Shown piece after piece: positions 39,197 to 47,361 of a stretch of 64,000 bases of DNA; position 1 is the stretch's first letter, and each line of letters begins with the position of its first letter. The DNA is taken from assembly GCA_963708795.1 (NCBI GenBank), contig CAVPUH010000009.1, forward strand, positions 558,001-622,000. Reading direction: 5' to 3'. Source of the stretch: DAIQRJ01 sp963708795 (GTDB lineage Bacteria > Actinomycetota > Actinomycetes > Propionibacteriales > DAIQRJ01). Under the pieces are notes generated by a model, which saw only the letters and a list, made by a program, of their open reading frames with translations, did no database searches and was not told where the DNA came from. The position numbers and the translations under genes are program-made.

Positions 39197-39958
39197 TCAG
39201 GTCGGCTCGACCACGCGCAGGCCCGGTGGCTCCGCGGCGCCAGCAGAGGTCCATCCGTGGAACTCGACCTCCAGGCTGAAGCGGTGGGCGAGGTAACGGT
39301 GGTCGGCGAGCGCGAGACGTCGCTCGTCGCCGGCCAGGGCGAGCCGGCGAACCAGGAGGAGGGGTCCGCCGGCGGCGATGTCGAGGGTGCGCGCGTCCGC
39401 GTCGGTCGCGATCCCCGCGGTGATCGTCTGCCGAACGGTCTCCACGACGTGACCGTCGCGGTGCAACGTCTGCCAGATGCCGTCGCGCTCGGCGTCGTCG
39501 CGGCTGATGCTCCCGGCGAACTCAGCCGGCACCCATTCGGACACGACGTCGAGCGGGACCTCGTCGACCGTCCGCACCGAGCGGCTGAACAGCGCGTCCC
39601 CCTCGAGGCCGAGGAGGGCGGCCGTCGCCGCTGGCGGCCGGTGATAGCCGAACTCGATCACCCGGCGGCTGGTGTGCCCACCGGCCTCCGCGACGGCGGA
39701 GGCCGCGTGCCGGAAGGTGCCGAGCGCGAGCTGCTGATGGAAGGACGCACCCACGACGAACCAACCCGAGCCGCGGCGCGACGAGACCAGGCCTTCGTCT
39801 CGGAGCAGCTCGAGGGCTCGCCGCACAGTCACCCGGCTGACCCCGTAACGCGCGCCGAGGCCGGCCTCGCTCTCGAGTTCGCCCGACTCGCCGACGTCGC
39901 CGAGGGCGATGCGTTCGCGCAACTCTTGGGCGAGCACGGCCCACCGTGCTGTCGTCAT
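39197..39958 (-). CDS. GntR-family (HutC subfamily) regulator
   Basis: 253-aa regulator. Residues about 1-75 are the GntR winged helix: YGVSRVTVRRALELLRDEGL and SSRRGSGWFVVG. Residues about 90-253 are a UTRA/chorismate-lyase-type ligand domain (VSEWVPAEFAGSI, ARTLDIAAGGPLLLVRRLAL, DHRYLAHRFSLEVEF). The start is ATG at 39958; the frame extends to 40030 without similarity. A 31-bp palindrome lies 76 bp upstream, between this gene and the divergent rmuC, and is a likely binding site. The ligand is unknown. Confidence 0.88.
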   Translation of the reverse strand: MTTARWAVLAQELRERIALGDVGESGELESEAGLGARYGVSRVTVRRALELLRDEGLVSSRRGSGWFVVGASFHQQLALGTFRHAASAVAEAGGHTSRRVIEFGYHRPPAATAALLGLEGDALFSRSVRTVDEVPLDVVSEWVPAEFAGSISRDDAERDGIWQTLHRDGHVVETVRQTITAGIATDADARTLDIAAGGPLLLVRRLALAGDERRLALADHRYLAHRFSLEVEFHGWTSAGAAEPPGLRVVEPT

Positions 39959-40033
39959 CTCGGCCGCCTTCGCTGGATTTCGAGTTGCGTGGTTCGAGTT
40001 GTCTGGTCGATCGCCCGAACTGTACCGCAAGTT

Positions 40034-40064
40034 GTCACTAAGTTGTATCGAACAAGATAGTGAC
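40034..40064. promoter_or_regulatory. 31-bp palindrome between gntR and rmuC
   Basis: Arms GTCACTAAGTTGT (40034-40046) and ACAAGATAGTGAC (40052-40064) match at 11 of 13 positions around ATCGA. The outer 7 bp of each arm are perfect. The core TTGT-N5-ACAA recalls HutC-type GntR operators. It lies in an AT-rich patch of a divergent promoter region, so it is a strong operator candidate for the GntR protein. Confidence 0.6.
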
Positions 40065-40130
40065 CACTATCCGGCTCGCCATTTCCCAGGTCCCGGGCGA
40101 TCTGTCGGCGCTTCCTGCGATGGTCCGGTC

Positions 40131-41318
40131 ATGAGCCCCACCACGTTGCTGGTCGTCCTGCTCGCCCTCGCGCTCGGACTGGCCGTCGGCATCCTGATCG
40201 GATCCGGCCTCCTCCGGCGCGACCACGCGACAGTGGCCGATCACGTCGAGGCCACGGCGGTAGCGGCCGAGCGGATCGTGGCACCGGTCGGCCAGAGCCT
40301 GGACCGGTTCGAGATCCGGCTGCGCGAGCTCGAGCGCGAGACGGTGGCCGGTCGAGCGGCACTCACCGGGCAGCTCGACGCCGTGCGCCGATCGGGTGAC
40401 GACCTTCGCCGGGAGGCCGCCGGCCTCACCGACGCCATGCGGAAGCCGCAGGCGCGCGGCCAGTGGGGCGAACTGCAGTTGCAGCGCACCGTCGAGGCTG
40501 CCGGCCTCAAGTCACGGGTCGACTTCGACACCCAGACCACCTACACCGACGCCGACGGGCGCCACCGGCCCGACATGGTCGTCCATCTGCCGGGCGGCAA
40601 GCACGTGGCGGTCGACAGCAAGGTCCCGCTGGCCGCTTTCATCGACGCGGGCGACACCGACGACCCGGACGAGCAGGCCGGTCTCCGCGCGTCGCACGCC
40701 CGTCATGTCCGGGCCCACGTGGACGGCCTGGCGTCCAAGCGGTATTGGACGAAGGTCCCGACGACGCCTGAGTTCGTCGTCATGTTCCTGCCCGGCGAGT
40801 CGTTCCTGTCCACCGCGCTCGACGCCGATCCGACCCTGCTCGAGTACGCGTTCAGCCGGAAGGTCGTCCCGGCCACCCCGACGACCCTGGTGGCGCTGTT
40901 GCGGACGGTGTCGCTGGGTTGGCAGCAGGCGGCGCTGACCGACAACGCCCGCGAGGTGTTCGAGTTGGCCCGGGAGATGTACGAGCGACTCGGCGTCTTC
41001 GCCGGCCATCTCGGACGTGTCGGCCGGTCGCTGGACTCGTCGGTCTCGGCGTACAACTCGGCGGTGGGGTCACTCGAGGAACGGCTACTCGTGAGCGCCC
41101 GGCGGCTGGCCAGCCTCGACATCGCCGACGCGGCGCTCACCGAACCGGCTCCCGTGACGGCGACGACGCGTCGGCTGTCGGCCCACGAATTGCTACGCGT
41201 GGCGGATCCGAGCGCTGTCGACCCGGCGCGGCTCGCCGATCTGGCCGATCTCGCCGACGATGCCAGTCACGACGGCGGCCCCGGTCAGGCCGGTGAGCGC
41301 AGGCGGAGCGTGAGCTGA
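40131..41318 (+). CDS. rmuC: RmuC family DNA recombination protein
   Basis: 395-aa protein. An N-terminal membrane span (TTLLVVLLALALGLAVGILI) is followed by a coiled coil (about residues 40-110) and the RmuC nuclease-like domain: WGELQLQRTVEAAGL, YTDADGRHRPDMVVHLPGGK, VAVDSKVPLAAFIDA (PD-(D/E)xK-like D...DSK), FVVMFLPGESFLSTAL and ALLRTVSLGWQQ. RmuC limits recombination at inverted repeats in E. coli; the mechanism is unclear. Start is ATG at 40131. The C-terminal 40 residues are low-complexity. Confidence 0.92.
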   Translation: MSPTTLLVVLLALALGLAVGILIGSGLLRRDHATVADHVEATAVAAERIVAPVGQSLDRFEIRLRELERETVAGRAALTGQLDAVRRSGDDLRREAAGLTDAMRKPQARGQWGELQLQRTVEAAGLKSRVDFDTQTTYTDADGRHRPDMVVHLPGGKHVAVDSKVPLAAFIDAGDTDDPDEQAGLRASHARHVRAHVDGLASKRYWTKVPTTPEFVVMFLPGESFLSTALDADPTLLEYAFSRKVVPATPTTLVALLRTVSLGWQQAALTDNAREVFELAREMYERLGVFAGHLGRVGRSLDSSVSAYNSAVGSLEERLLVSARRLASLDIADAALTEPAPVTATTRRLSAHELLRVADPSAVDPARLADLADLADDASHDGGPGQAGERRRSVS

Positions 41319-41322
41319 CCGC

Positions 41323-41729
41323 TCAGCGCACTCGCTTGTTGTGCACGGTGACGCGGGTCGGGTCGATGATCTCGATCCGCCGGGCGTCGCCGTCCGCGAG
41401 TTCCATGGCTCGGCGCCATACGAGCGGGTTGACCTGCACGACGTGTACGTCGCTGTCGACACCGTCATCGGTGCTGCCGGCCACGTCGGCGACTTCAGCG
41501 ACCGGTTCGTCGTCTGGGACCTGCGGTGGCGGGACGGCTCCTCCACCGAGGGCGGCGACGCGTCCTCGTCCGCCGGAGGCATCGAGACGTCCGCGGCTGC
41601 GCTCGGGCCCGACCCGGGCTCGTCCACGAGATCGTCGACGACATCGACGGTGCCTGCCGCCGGATGCTCGGACAGCACCACCGGCGCCTGGTCAACGGGT
41701 GAGCGGCCCACCGAGAACGGATCCCACAT
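41323..41729 (-). CDS. Small acidic hypothetical protein (one frameshift)
   Basis: About 135 aa after repair; not recognised as a named family. The N-terminal frame reads MWDPFSVGRSPVDQAPVVLS and an Asp/Glu/Pro-rich linker. The C-terminal frame reads VVQVNPLVWRRAMELADGDA followed by RRIEIIDPTRVTVHNKRVR and a stop. The two join if one C is restored in a C run near 41532. The C-terminal half looks conserved in style (predicted beta-strand plus helix), the linker disordered. It lies between rmuC (convergent, 4 bp) and ispH (same strand, 69 bp). Confidence 0.5.
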
Positions 41730-41798
41730 CTGCCCGAGACTAGGTGACGCCGATCGTCCCGGCGCTCCGACGCCCCGACCGGGGCAGCAGTCGGTCGT

Positions 41799-42773
41799 TC
41801 AGCGCGTGCTGTGTCCGGCGTCCTTGAGGTCACGACGCAACTCGGGCGGAAGCGCGAAGATCAGGCTCTCGTCGGCCGTTCGCACTTCCTCGGCGGCGGG
41901 ATAGCCACGCTCCTCGAGGAAGTCGAGCACGCCACGCACGAGCTCGTCCGGCACCGATGCGCCGCTGGTCACGCCGACCACGAACACGCCGTCGAGCCAC
42001 GTCGGATCGATCTCACCGACGTTGTCGACCCGGTAGGACGCCTTCGCGCCGGCATCGAGTGCGACTTCGACGAGCCGGACCGAGTTGGACGAGTTCGACG
42101 ATCCGACGACGATCACGAGGTCGGCCTGAGCCGCGATCTCCTTCACGGCGACCTGGCGGTTCTGGGTGGCGTAGCAGATGTCGTCGGACGGCGGGTCGAG
42201 CAGCTGCGGGAACTTGGCCCGGATCGCGTCGACCGTGTCCATCGTCTCGTCGACCGAGAGCGTGGTCTGGGACAGCCAGGCGACCTTCCCGGGATCCCGC
42301 ACGACCACGTCGGCGACGTCGTCCGGTCGCTCGACGAGGGTGATGTTGGCGGGCGCCTCCCCCGCCGTGCCCTCGACCTCCTCATGGCCGGAGTGACCGA
42401 TCAGCAGGATGTCGTAGTCGTCGGCGGCGAACCGCTTCGCCTCGTGGTGGACCTTGGTGACGAGCGGGCAGGTGGCGTCGATCGTCTTGAGCTGCATCGC
42501 GCGCGCCTGGGCATGCACCATCGGCGAGACGCCGTGCGCCGAGAAGACGGTGACCGAGCCCTCGGGCACGTCGTCGAGCTCGTCGACGAAGATCGCTCCG
42601 CGAGCCTCCAAGTCCGCGACCACGTGCTTGTTGTGCACGATCTGCTTGCGCACATAGACGGGCGCGCCGTGGATGTCGAGCGCACGTTCGACGGTGATGA
42701 CCGCCCGATCGACCCCGGCGCAGTAGCCGCGCGGGGCTGCGAGGAGAACTCTCCGGCCGGCTGCGTCACTCAT
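41799..42773 (-). CDS. ispH: 4-hydroxy-3-methylbut-2-enyl diphosphate reductase
   Basis: 324-aa [4Fe-4S] enzyme making IPP and DMAPP in the last step of the MEP isoprenoid pathway. The three cluster cysteines are in PRGYCAGVDRA, DATCPLVTKVH and DICYATQNRQ; the conserved histidines (VHNKHVV, GHSGHEE) and the SSNSSNSVRL substrate loop are present. The start is ATG at 42773 (MSDAAGRRVLLAAPRG), giving the normal length. It is divergent from xseA; ispH/xseA neighbourhood is common in actinobacteria. Confidence 0.95.
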   Translation of the reverse strand: MSDAAGRRVLLAAPRGYCAGVDRAVITVERALDIHGAPVYVRKQIVHNKHVVADLEARGAIFVDELDDVPEGSVTVFSAHGVSPMVHAQARAMQLKTIDATCPLVTKVHHEAKRFAADDYDILLIGHSGHEEVEGTAGEAPANITLVERPDDVADVVVRDPGKVAWLSQTTLSVDETMDTVDAIRAKFPQLLDPPSDDICYATQNRQVAVKEIAAQADLVIVVGSSNSSNSVRLVEVALDAGAKASYRVDNVGEIDPTWLDGVFVVGVTSGASVPDELVRGVLDFLEERGYPAAEEVRTADESLIFALPPELRRDLKDAGHSTR

Positions 42774-42878
42774 CCGTCCATCGTAGGCAGCCTGCGGCCA
42801 CCTGCTCGACCGGTGCGCCTGACGTGGGCTGTGCACGACGACCGGCGGTGTCGACGGCGACGGCTAGGGTCAGGCGCC

Positions 42879-44378
42879 ATGCCGGTCCCCAACTCCGCCG
42901 ACGACCCGATGCCGGTCCGTCGAGTCTCGTCGGAGACGGCCCGGTGGATCGACAAGCTGGGCAGCGTCTGGATCGAGGGCCAGGTGGCGCAGCTCAAGAG
43001 CCGGGCCGGCTCGCCGATGGTGTGGATGACGCTGCGCGACACCGCCGCCGACATGTCCCTGCAGCTCACTGTGCGCCGCCAGGTGTTCGACGTCGTCGAC
43101 CCTCCGGTCACCGAAGGCGCGAAGGTGATCGTGCACGCCAAAGCCGAGTTCTTCGCCACCCGGGGTTCGTTGTCGTTCGCCGTCCGGCAGATCCGCCCGG
43201 TCGGCGAGGGCCAGCTGCTGGCCCGGATCGAGCGCTCGAAGCGGTTGCTCGCGGCCGAGGGCTTGTTCGCTCCGGAACGCAAACGCCGACTGCCGTTTCT
43301 CCCGACCGTCATCGGCCTCGTGTGCGGGCGGGACTCCGCGGCCGAGCACGACGTCGTGCGCAACGCCGAGCTGCGATGGCCGGCCGTGCGGTTCGCGATT
43401 CGGAACGTTCCCGTCCAGGGTCCTCAGTCGGTGCCGGCGGTGATGGCGGCGTTGCACGAGCTGGACGCCGACCCCGAGGTCGACGTCATCGTCCTCGCCC
43501 GCGGCGGGGGTTCGGTGGAGGACCTGTTGCCGTTCTCCGACGAAGGTCTCGTGCGAGTGGTGTTCGCCTGCTCGACCCCGGTGATCTCCGCCATCGGGCA
43601 CGAGACGGACATGCCGCTTCTGGATCTGGTGGCTGACGTCCGCGCGTCGACGCCCACCGACGCCGCCCGGCTGCTCGTGCCGGATGTCGCCGAGGAACTC
43701 GCCGGTGTCAGCGACGCCCAACTCCGGCTCCGGCGGGCGGTGACCCACCTCGTCGAGCGACACTCGACCGATCTCGCCTCGCTCCGGGCCCGTCCCGCCC
43801 TGAGCGATCCACACTCGCTGCTGCGCGCCCGCGACGGGGAGATCGGGGATCTGATCACCCGGGTCGGCAGCTCGTTGCGGAACCGGCTCGACCGCGCGGC
43901 CGACGACGTCGGACACCAGCGGGCCCGCGTCCGGGCACTCTCGCCCTTGGCCACTCTCGAACGCGGCTATGCCCTGGTGACCACGGGCCGGGGCGTCGTC
44001 GTCACCGATGCCGGCGAGGTCGTGAGCGGCGAGAACATCGACGTCCGGCTCGCCCGCGGCCGACTGACCGCGCAGGTGATCGACACCAGCGAGCCGACCG
44101 GGGCAGCCCGCGTCGGTCCCGATACCGACGTCCGACTCAGGAGCCCGCCCATGACCCAAACCACCGACGGCACCCCCACGCTCGGCTACGAGCAGGCGCG
44201 CGCCGAACTCGTCGACACCGTGCGACGCCTGGAGCAGGGCGGGAGCACGCTCGAGGAGTCGATCAGTCTGTGGGAACGCGGGGAGGAACTCGCCGGGATC
44301 TGTCAGACCTGGCTCGACGGAGCCAAGGCTCGACTGGACGAGGCGATCGCCGCGAGATCGGCGAACACCGAACGCTGA
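42879..44378 (+). CDS. xseA: Exonuclease VII large subunit continuing in frame into small subunit (XseA-XseB)
   Basis: A single open frame of 499 codons. Residues about 15-115 are the OB fold (WIEGQVAQLKSRAGSPMVWM); about 135-400 the nuclease domain, with RNVPVQGPQSVPAVM, DVIVLARGGGSVEDLLPFSD and ISAIGHETDMPLLDLVADVR; then a coiled coil. After ENIDVRLARGRLTAQVIDTS there is no stop: a linker of about 25 residues leads straight to MTQTTDGTPTLGYEQAR, the start of XseB. ExoVII degrades single-stranded DNA from both ends. Normally two separate genes encode the subunits. The stop may be truly absent or lost through an indel. Confidence 0.88.
   Translation: MPVPNSADDPMPVRRVSSETARWIDKLGSVWIEGQVAQLKSRAGSPMVWMTLRDTAADMSLQLTVRRQVFDVVDPPVTEGAKVIVHAKAEFFATRGSLSFAVRQIRPVGEGQLLARIERSKRLLAAEGLFAPERKRRLPFLPTVIGLVCGRDSAAEHDVVRNAELRWPAVRFAIRNVPVQGPQSVPAVMAALHELDADPEVDVIVLARGGGSVEDLLPFSDEGLVRVVFACSTPVISAIGHETDMPLLDLVADVRASTPTDAARLLVPDVAEELAGVSDAQLRLRRAVTHLVERHSTDLASLRARPALSDPHSLLRARDGEIGDLITRVGSSLRNRLDRAADDVGHQRARVRALSPLATLERGYALVTTGRGVVVTDAGEVVSGENIDVRLARGRLTAQVIDTSEPTGAARVGPDTDVRLRSPPMTQTTDGTPTLGYEQARAELVDTVRRLEQGGSTLEESISLWERGEELAGICQTWLDGAKARLDEAIAARSANTER
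44139..44143 (+). promoter_or_regulatory. Internal ribosome binding site for xseB
   Basis: AGGAG 7 nt before the internal ATG at 44151, an ideal spacing, within the continuous xseA-xseB frame. It allows separate production of the small subunit. Confidence 0.6.
44151..44378 (+). CDS. xseB: Exonuclease VII small subunit (internal start in the fused frame)
   Basis: 75-aa helical-hairpin subunit, starting MTQTTDGTPTLGYEQARAEL. Signatures are VRRLEQGGSTLEESISLWERG and LAGICQTWLDGAKARLDEAI, a standard XseB in full length. It binds the coiled coil of XseA in several copies per large subunit. It is in the same frame as xseA without a stop between, but has its own ribosome binding site, so it may be made both as a fusion and alone. 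Confidence 0.85.
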   Translation: MTQTTDGTPTLGYEQARAELVDTVRRLEQGGSTLEESISLWERGEELAGICQTWLDGAKARLDEAIAARSANTER

Positions 44379-44399
44379 CGGGCAGCCCATCCGGGCACG

Positions 44400-45209
44400 T
44401 CAATGGCCGAGCGACGGCTCGCCGACGAGGCCGTCTTCGCCGGCGCCGGCAAGGAGCGTGCTGATCGTCCGTGTCCCGTGCATCCGGTCGACGCCGAGCA
44501 TCTGCGCGCACGCCGCCGTGGCCCAGGCGTGGAACACGCGGAAGCGGCGCACCATCTTGTGACCGTCGCGGCGGACCTCGACCCGCGCCACCAGTACTCC
44601 GGCCTCACGGGCGCGGGCTGCGAACGCGTAGGACTCCGCGGCCGACGTCACCGCATCGAGCGTCCCATGGGCGATGAACAGCGATCGGCCGGCCAGCGGC
44701 GCGACCGAGTCGTCCGGCTCGATCCAGGGAGCCAGCGCGACGACACCGACCACGTTCGGATGATCGGCGACATGGATCGCGGTGCGGCCGCCCATCGAGT
44801 GCCCGACCAACACGATCGGGGCCGACGGGTCGTGGTCGGTGATCCGCGTGAGCACCTGGCGCGCGTCGACGACCGGGTCGGGTACGGCCCCGTCCAGACC
44901 GTTCCATCCCATCACGCGATGGCGGACGAGGCTGACGACGACTCGGCGGAGCGCGAGCATCCGGACGAGGTGCCAGTACAGCCAGAGCATCCGGAGGTAC
45001 CCGGGGTCGATCGGCCACTCCGGGATGATGCTGCGTTCCATCCCGCCGTGGAAGATGACGATGCGCGGCCGATCGGAGCGACGGCCGGGATGCCGCCTCG
45101 GCGGGCTGGTGATGACGGTCGGGTGCTGTCGAGCGGGCAGGAATCGCCGAAGGTCCCGGATCTCGCGCAGTCGCACGCCCCTACTCTGCACCCAGCTGCC
45201 GAGCGCCAT
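44400..45209 (-). CDS. Alpha/beta hydrolase
   Basis: 269-aa alpha/beta-hydrolase fold protein. The nucleophile elbow is VGHSMGG (GxSxG) in IVLVGHSMGGRTAIHVADHP; the acid region is SLFIAHGTLDAVTSAAESYA and the histidine is in RRDGHKMVRRFRVFH. The oxyanion region is IVIFHGGMERS. It may be an esterase or lipase; the substrate is unknown. The start at ATG 45209 is a choice among several possible ones. Divergent from the M4 peptidase gene. Confidence 0.8.
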   Translation of the reverse strand: MALGSWVQSRGVRLREIRDLRRFLPARQHPTVITSPPRRHPGRRSDRPRIVIFHGGMERSIIPEWPIDPGYLRMLWLYWHLVRMLALRRVVVSLVRHRVMGWNGLDGAVPDPVVDARQVLTRITDHDPSAPIVLVGHSMGGRTAIHVADHPNVVGVVALAPWIEPDDSVAPLAGRSLFIAHGTLDAVTSAAESYAFAARAREAGVLVARVEVRRDGHKMVRRFRVFHAWATAACAQMLGVDRMHGTRTISTLLAGAGEDGLVGEPSLGH

Positions 45210-45261
45210 GACTGTCGGTGCGCAACGGCATGATGGATCGTCACGTGAAGAGGAGATTTCG

Positions 45262-46335
45262 ATGACACATATGGGCATCGTCCCGCCGTACGTCCTGTCC
45301 GCCCTGCTGTCGACGCTGTCACCCGACGACACCGACGCCGATCGCGTGATCGCCGATTCCCTGCATCGGGCGCTGGCCGGGACGGTCGACAAGCACAGCC
45401 TCGCCGAGACGCTGACGCCACCGACCGCACGCCCGACCGAGCCCGTGGCCGGATCCGAGAGCCCCCACCGGACGATCTCCACCGCCGCGAACACCGACAC
45501 CCTTCCGGGTACGAAGGTGCGCGGCGAGGGCGAGCCGGAGACCCAGGACGCCGCGGTCGACGAGGCCTACACCGGGCTCGGGGCCACCTGGCAGCTCTAC
45601 CACGATGTGTTCGCCCGCGACTCGATCGACGGGATGGGACTGCCGCTGCTCGCGACCGTCCACTACGAGGAGAACTACGACAACGCGTTCTTCGACGGCA
45701 CTCAGATGGTCTTCGGCGACGGGGACGGCCAGTACTTCAATCGCTTCACCATTCCGCTCGACGTCGTCGGTCACGAACTGAGCCACGGTGTCGTGGCCGC
45801 GACGGCGAACCTCGAGTACGAGGGTCAGTCGGGTGCGCTGAACGAGTCGATGGCCGACTGCTTCGGCAGCATGGTGAAGCAGTACGACCTCGGTCAGGAT
45901 GTCGACGAGGCCGACTGGATCATCGGTGCCGGGCTGTTCACCGACGCCGTCCACGGTGTCGGGCTTCGCAGCATGAAGGCACCGGGCACGGCCTACGACG
46001 ATCCCGCGCTGGGCAAGGACCCGCAGCCCGACAGCATGGCCGGCTACGTCGAGACCACCGACGACGACGGCGGCGTCCACCTCAACTCGGGAATCCCCAA
46101 CCGGGCCTTCTATCTCGCCGCGACCGGCATCGGCGGTACGTCGTGGACCGGCGCCGGCCGGGTCTGGTACGCCGCCCTCACCAGCGGCAAGGTCGAGTCG
46201 TCCGCACAGTTCGCCGACTTCGCCCAGGTCACCGTCGACACCGCCGCCGAGATCTTCGGCGCCGACTCCAGCGAGCACGGCGCCGTCGCGAACGCCTGGT
46301 CGACCGTCGGGGTTCAGCCCGAACCCGCCGTGTGA
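45262..46335 (+). CDS. Protealysin-like M4 metallopeptidase
   Basis: 357-aa thermolysin-family zinc peptidase. The zinc motif is VVGHELSHGV, the third ligand is in GALNESMADCFGS, and the catalytic histidine region lies near the C-terminus (SSEHGAVANAWSTVGV). There is no signal peptide. The short N-terminal propeptide starts MTHMGIVPPYVLSALL, matching the PPL-type motif of protealysin-like enzymes, which act inside the cell or leave without a classical signal. The inhibitor gene emfourin, often next to such enzymes, is not adjacent here; an SDR gene follows. Start is ATG at 45262 with AAGAGGAG upstream. Confidence 0.9.
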   Translation: MTHMGIVPPYVLSALLSTLSPDDTDADRVIADSLHRALAGTVDKHSLAETLTPPTARPTEPVAGSESPHRTISTAANTDTLPGTKVRGEGEPETQDAAVDEAYTGLGATWQLYHDVFARDSIDGMGLPLLATVHYEENYDNAFFDGTQMVFGDGDGQYFNRFTIPLDVVGHELSHGVVAATANLEYEGQSGALNESMADCFGSMVKQYDLGQDVDEADWIIGAGLFTDAVHGVGLRSMKAPGTAYDDPALGKDPQPDSMAGYVETTDDDGGVHLNSGIPNRAFYLAATGIGGTSWTGAGRVWYAALTSGKVESSAQFADFAQVTVDTAAEIFGADSSEHGAVANAWSTVGVQPEPAV

Positions 46336-46348
46336 CATCGTCGCCGAC

Positions 46349-47110
46349 GTGACGTTGGCGGCGACGAGGGTCTGGCTGGTCGGTGCGTCGAGCGGGATCG
46401 GCGCGGCCCTGGCGAACGAATTGGCCGACCGTGGCGCCGTGGTGGCCGTGTCCGCGCGCCGACTCGATCTGCTCGAACAGGTCGCCGGTGACCGCATGCT
46501 GGCGCGACGATGCGACGTGACGTCGATCGAGGACGTCCACGCCGCCGCCGACGCGGTCGTCGATGCCCTCGGTGGGCTCGACCTCGTCATCGTGGCGGCG
46601 GGGATATCGCGACCTATCGACGCGCGGCGCTTCGACGCGAGTGCCGTCGCCGAGGTGATGAACGTGAACGTCGTCGGGACGGCGAATGTCATCGAGGCGA
46701 CGCTGCCACGGCTGCTGGCTCAGGGATCCGGCGCATTCGCGGCGATCGCGTCGATAGCGGGCTACCGCGGCATCCCCGGGCTGGAGGCGTACGGCGCTTC
46801 CAAGGCTGCGCAGATCAGCATGCTCGAGTCCCTCCGCACGTCGATCCGCGGAAGCGGGGTCGAGGTCGTGACGATCACGCCCGGGTGGGTCGAGAGCGAG
46901 ATGACAGCGGGAATCGGCCGCCAGTCGTTCATGGTGAGCGCCGACGAGGCCGCGTCCACGATCGCCGACGGGCTCGAACGCAACCGGGTGGAGATCGTTT
47001 TCCCGTTTCCCCTGGCGGTCGCCGGCAAGGTCGCGCGCCTCGTCCCGCAGAGGTTGTGGTCGGCGGCGTGGCAGAAGAACCGGCGGCGCTGGTCGGGCGG
47101 GCCCAGCTGA
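46349..47110 (+). CDS. Short-chain dehydrogenase/reductase
   Basis: 253-aa classical SDR. The NAD(P) loop is GASSGIGAALAN (TGxxxGIG variant), NAG-equivalent is VAAGISR, the catalytic serine is in AIASIAGYRG and the Tyr-x-x-x-Lys is YGASK. The C-terminus is basic and hydrophobic (FPFPLAVAGKVARLVPQRLW), suggesting membrane association. The substrate is unknown. Start is GTG at 46349, 13 bp after the M4 peptidase stop, so they may be co-transcribed. Confidence 0.88.
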   Translation: MTLAATRVWLVGASSGIGAALANELADRGAVVAVSARRLDLLEQVAGDRMLARRCDVTSIEDVHAAADAVVDALGGLDLVIVAAGISRPIDARRFDASAVAEVMNVNVVGTANVIEATLPRLLAQGSGAFAAIASIAGYRGIPGLEAYGASKAAQISMLESLRTSIRGSGVEVVTITPGWVESEMTAGIGRQSFMVSADEAASTIADGLERNRVEIVFPFPLAVAGKVARLVPQRLWSAAWQKNRRRWSGGPS

Positions 47111-47361
47111 GGTCGTGGCTCGACGGTGGTGTCGGCGTCGCTGCTGTGCAGTGGCGACGATCGCGGGCCCGCGCCCAGACCGGGACCTTTCACCCCGTGC
47201 AGATGGTCGACCGTTCCCGGGCAGGTCGAAGGTTGGAGCGCGCGGCGCTCGCTCCGCCGCGGGTGCAGCGTTAGATGTCCACACCCCAGCGGTTCGCTGA
47301 TTTCTGTTACCTGCTTGGGGATAACTCGGGACTGTCGGTGGTGCGGATTAGTATCGAACAC
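47111..47361. other. Intergenic region upstream of the DUF222 gene (251 bp)
   Basis: No gene seen. TAGTAT at 47350-47355 precedes the ATG at 47362 by 6 bp, which fits a -10 box of a leaderless transcript for the DUF222 gene; a -35 box is not clear. Confidence 0.35.

Noticed and set aside
41811..42878. 5' extension of the xseA frame
   Set aside because: It is antisense to ispH; XseA similarity starts at the ATG at 42879.
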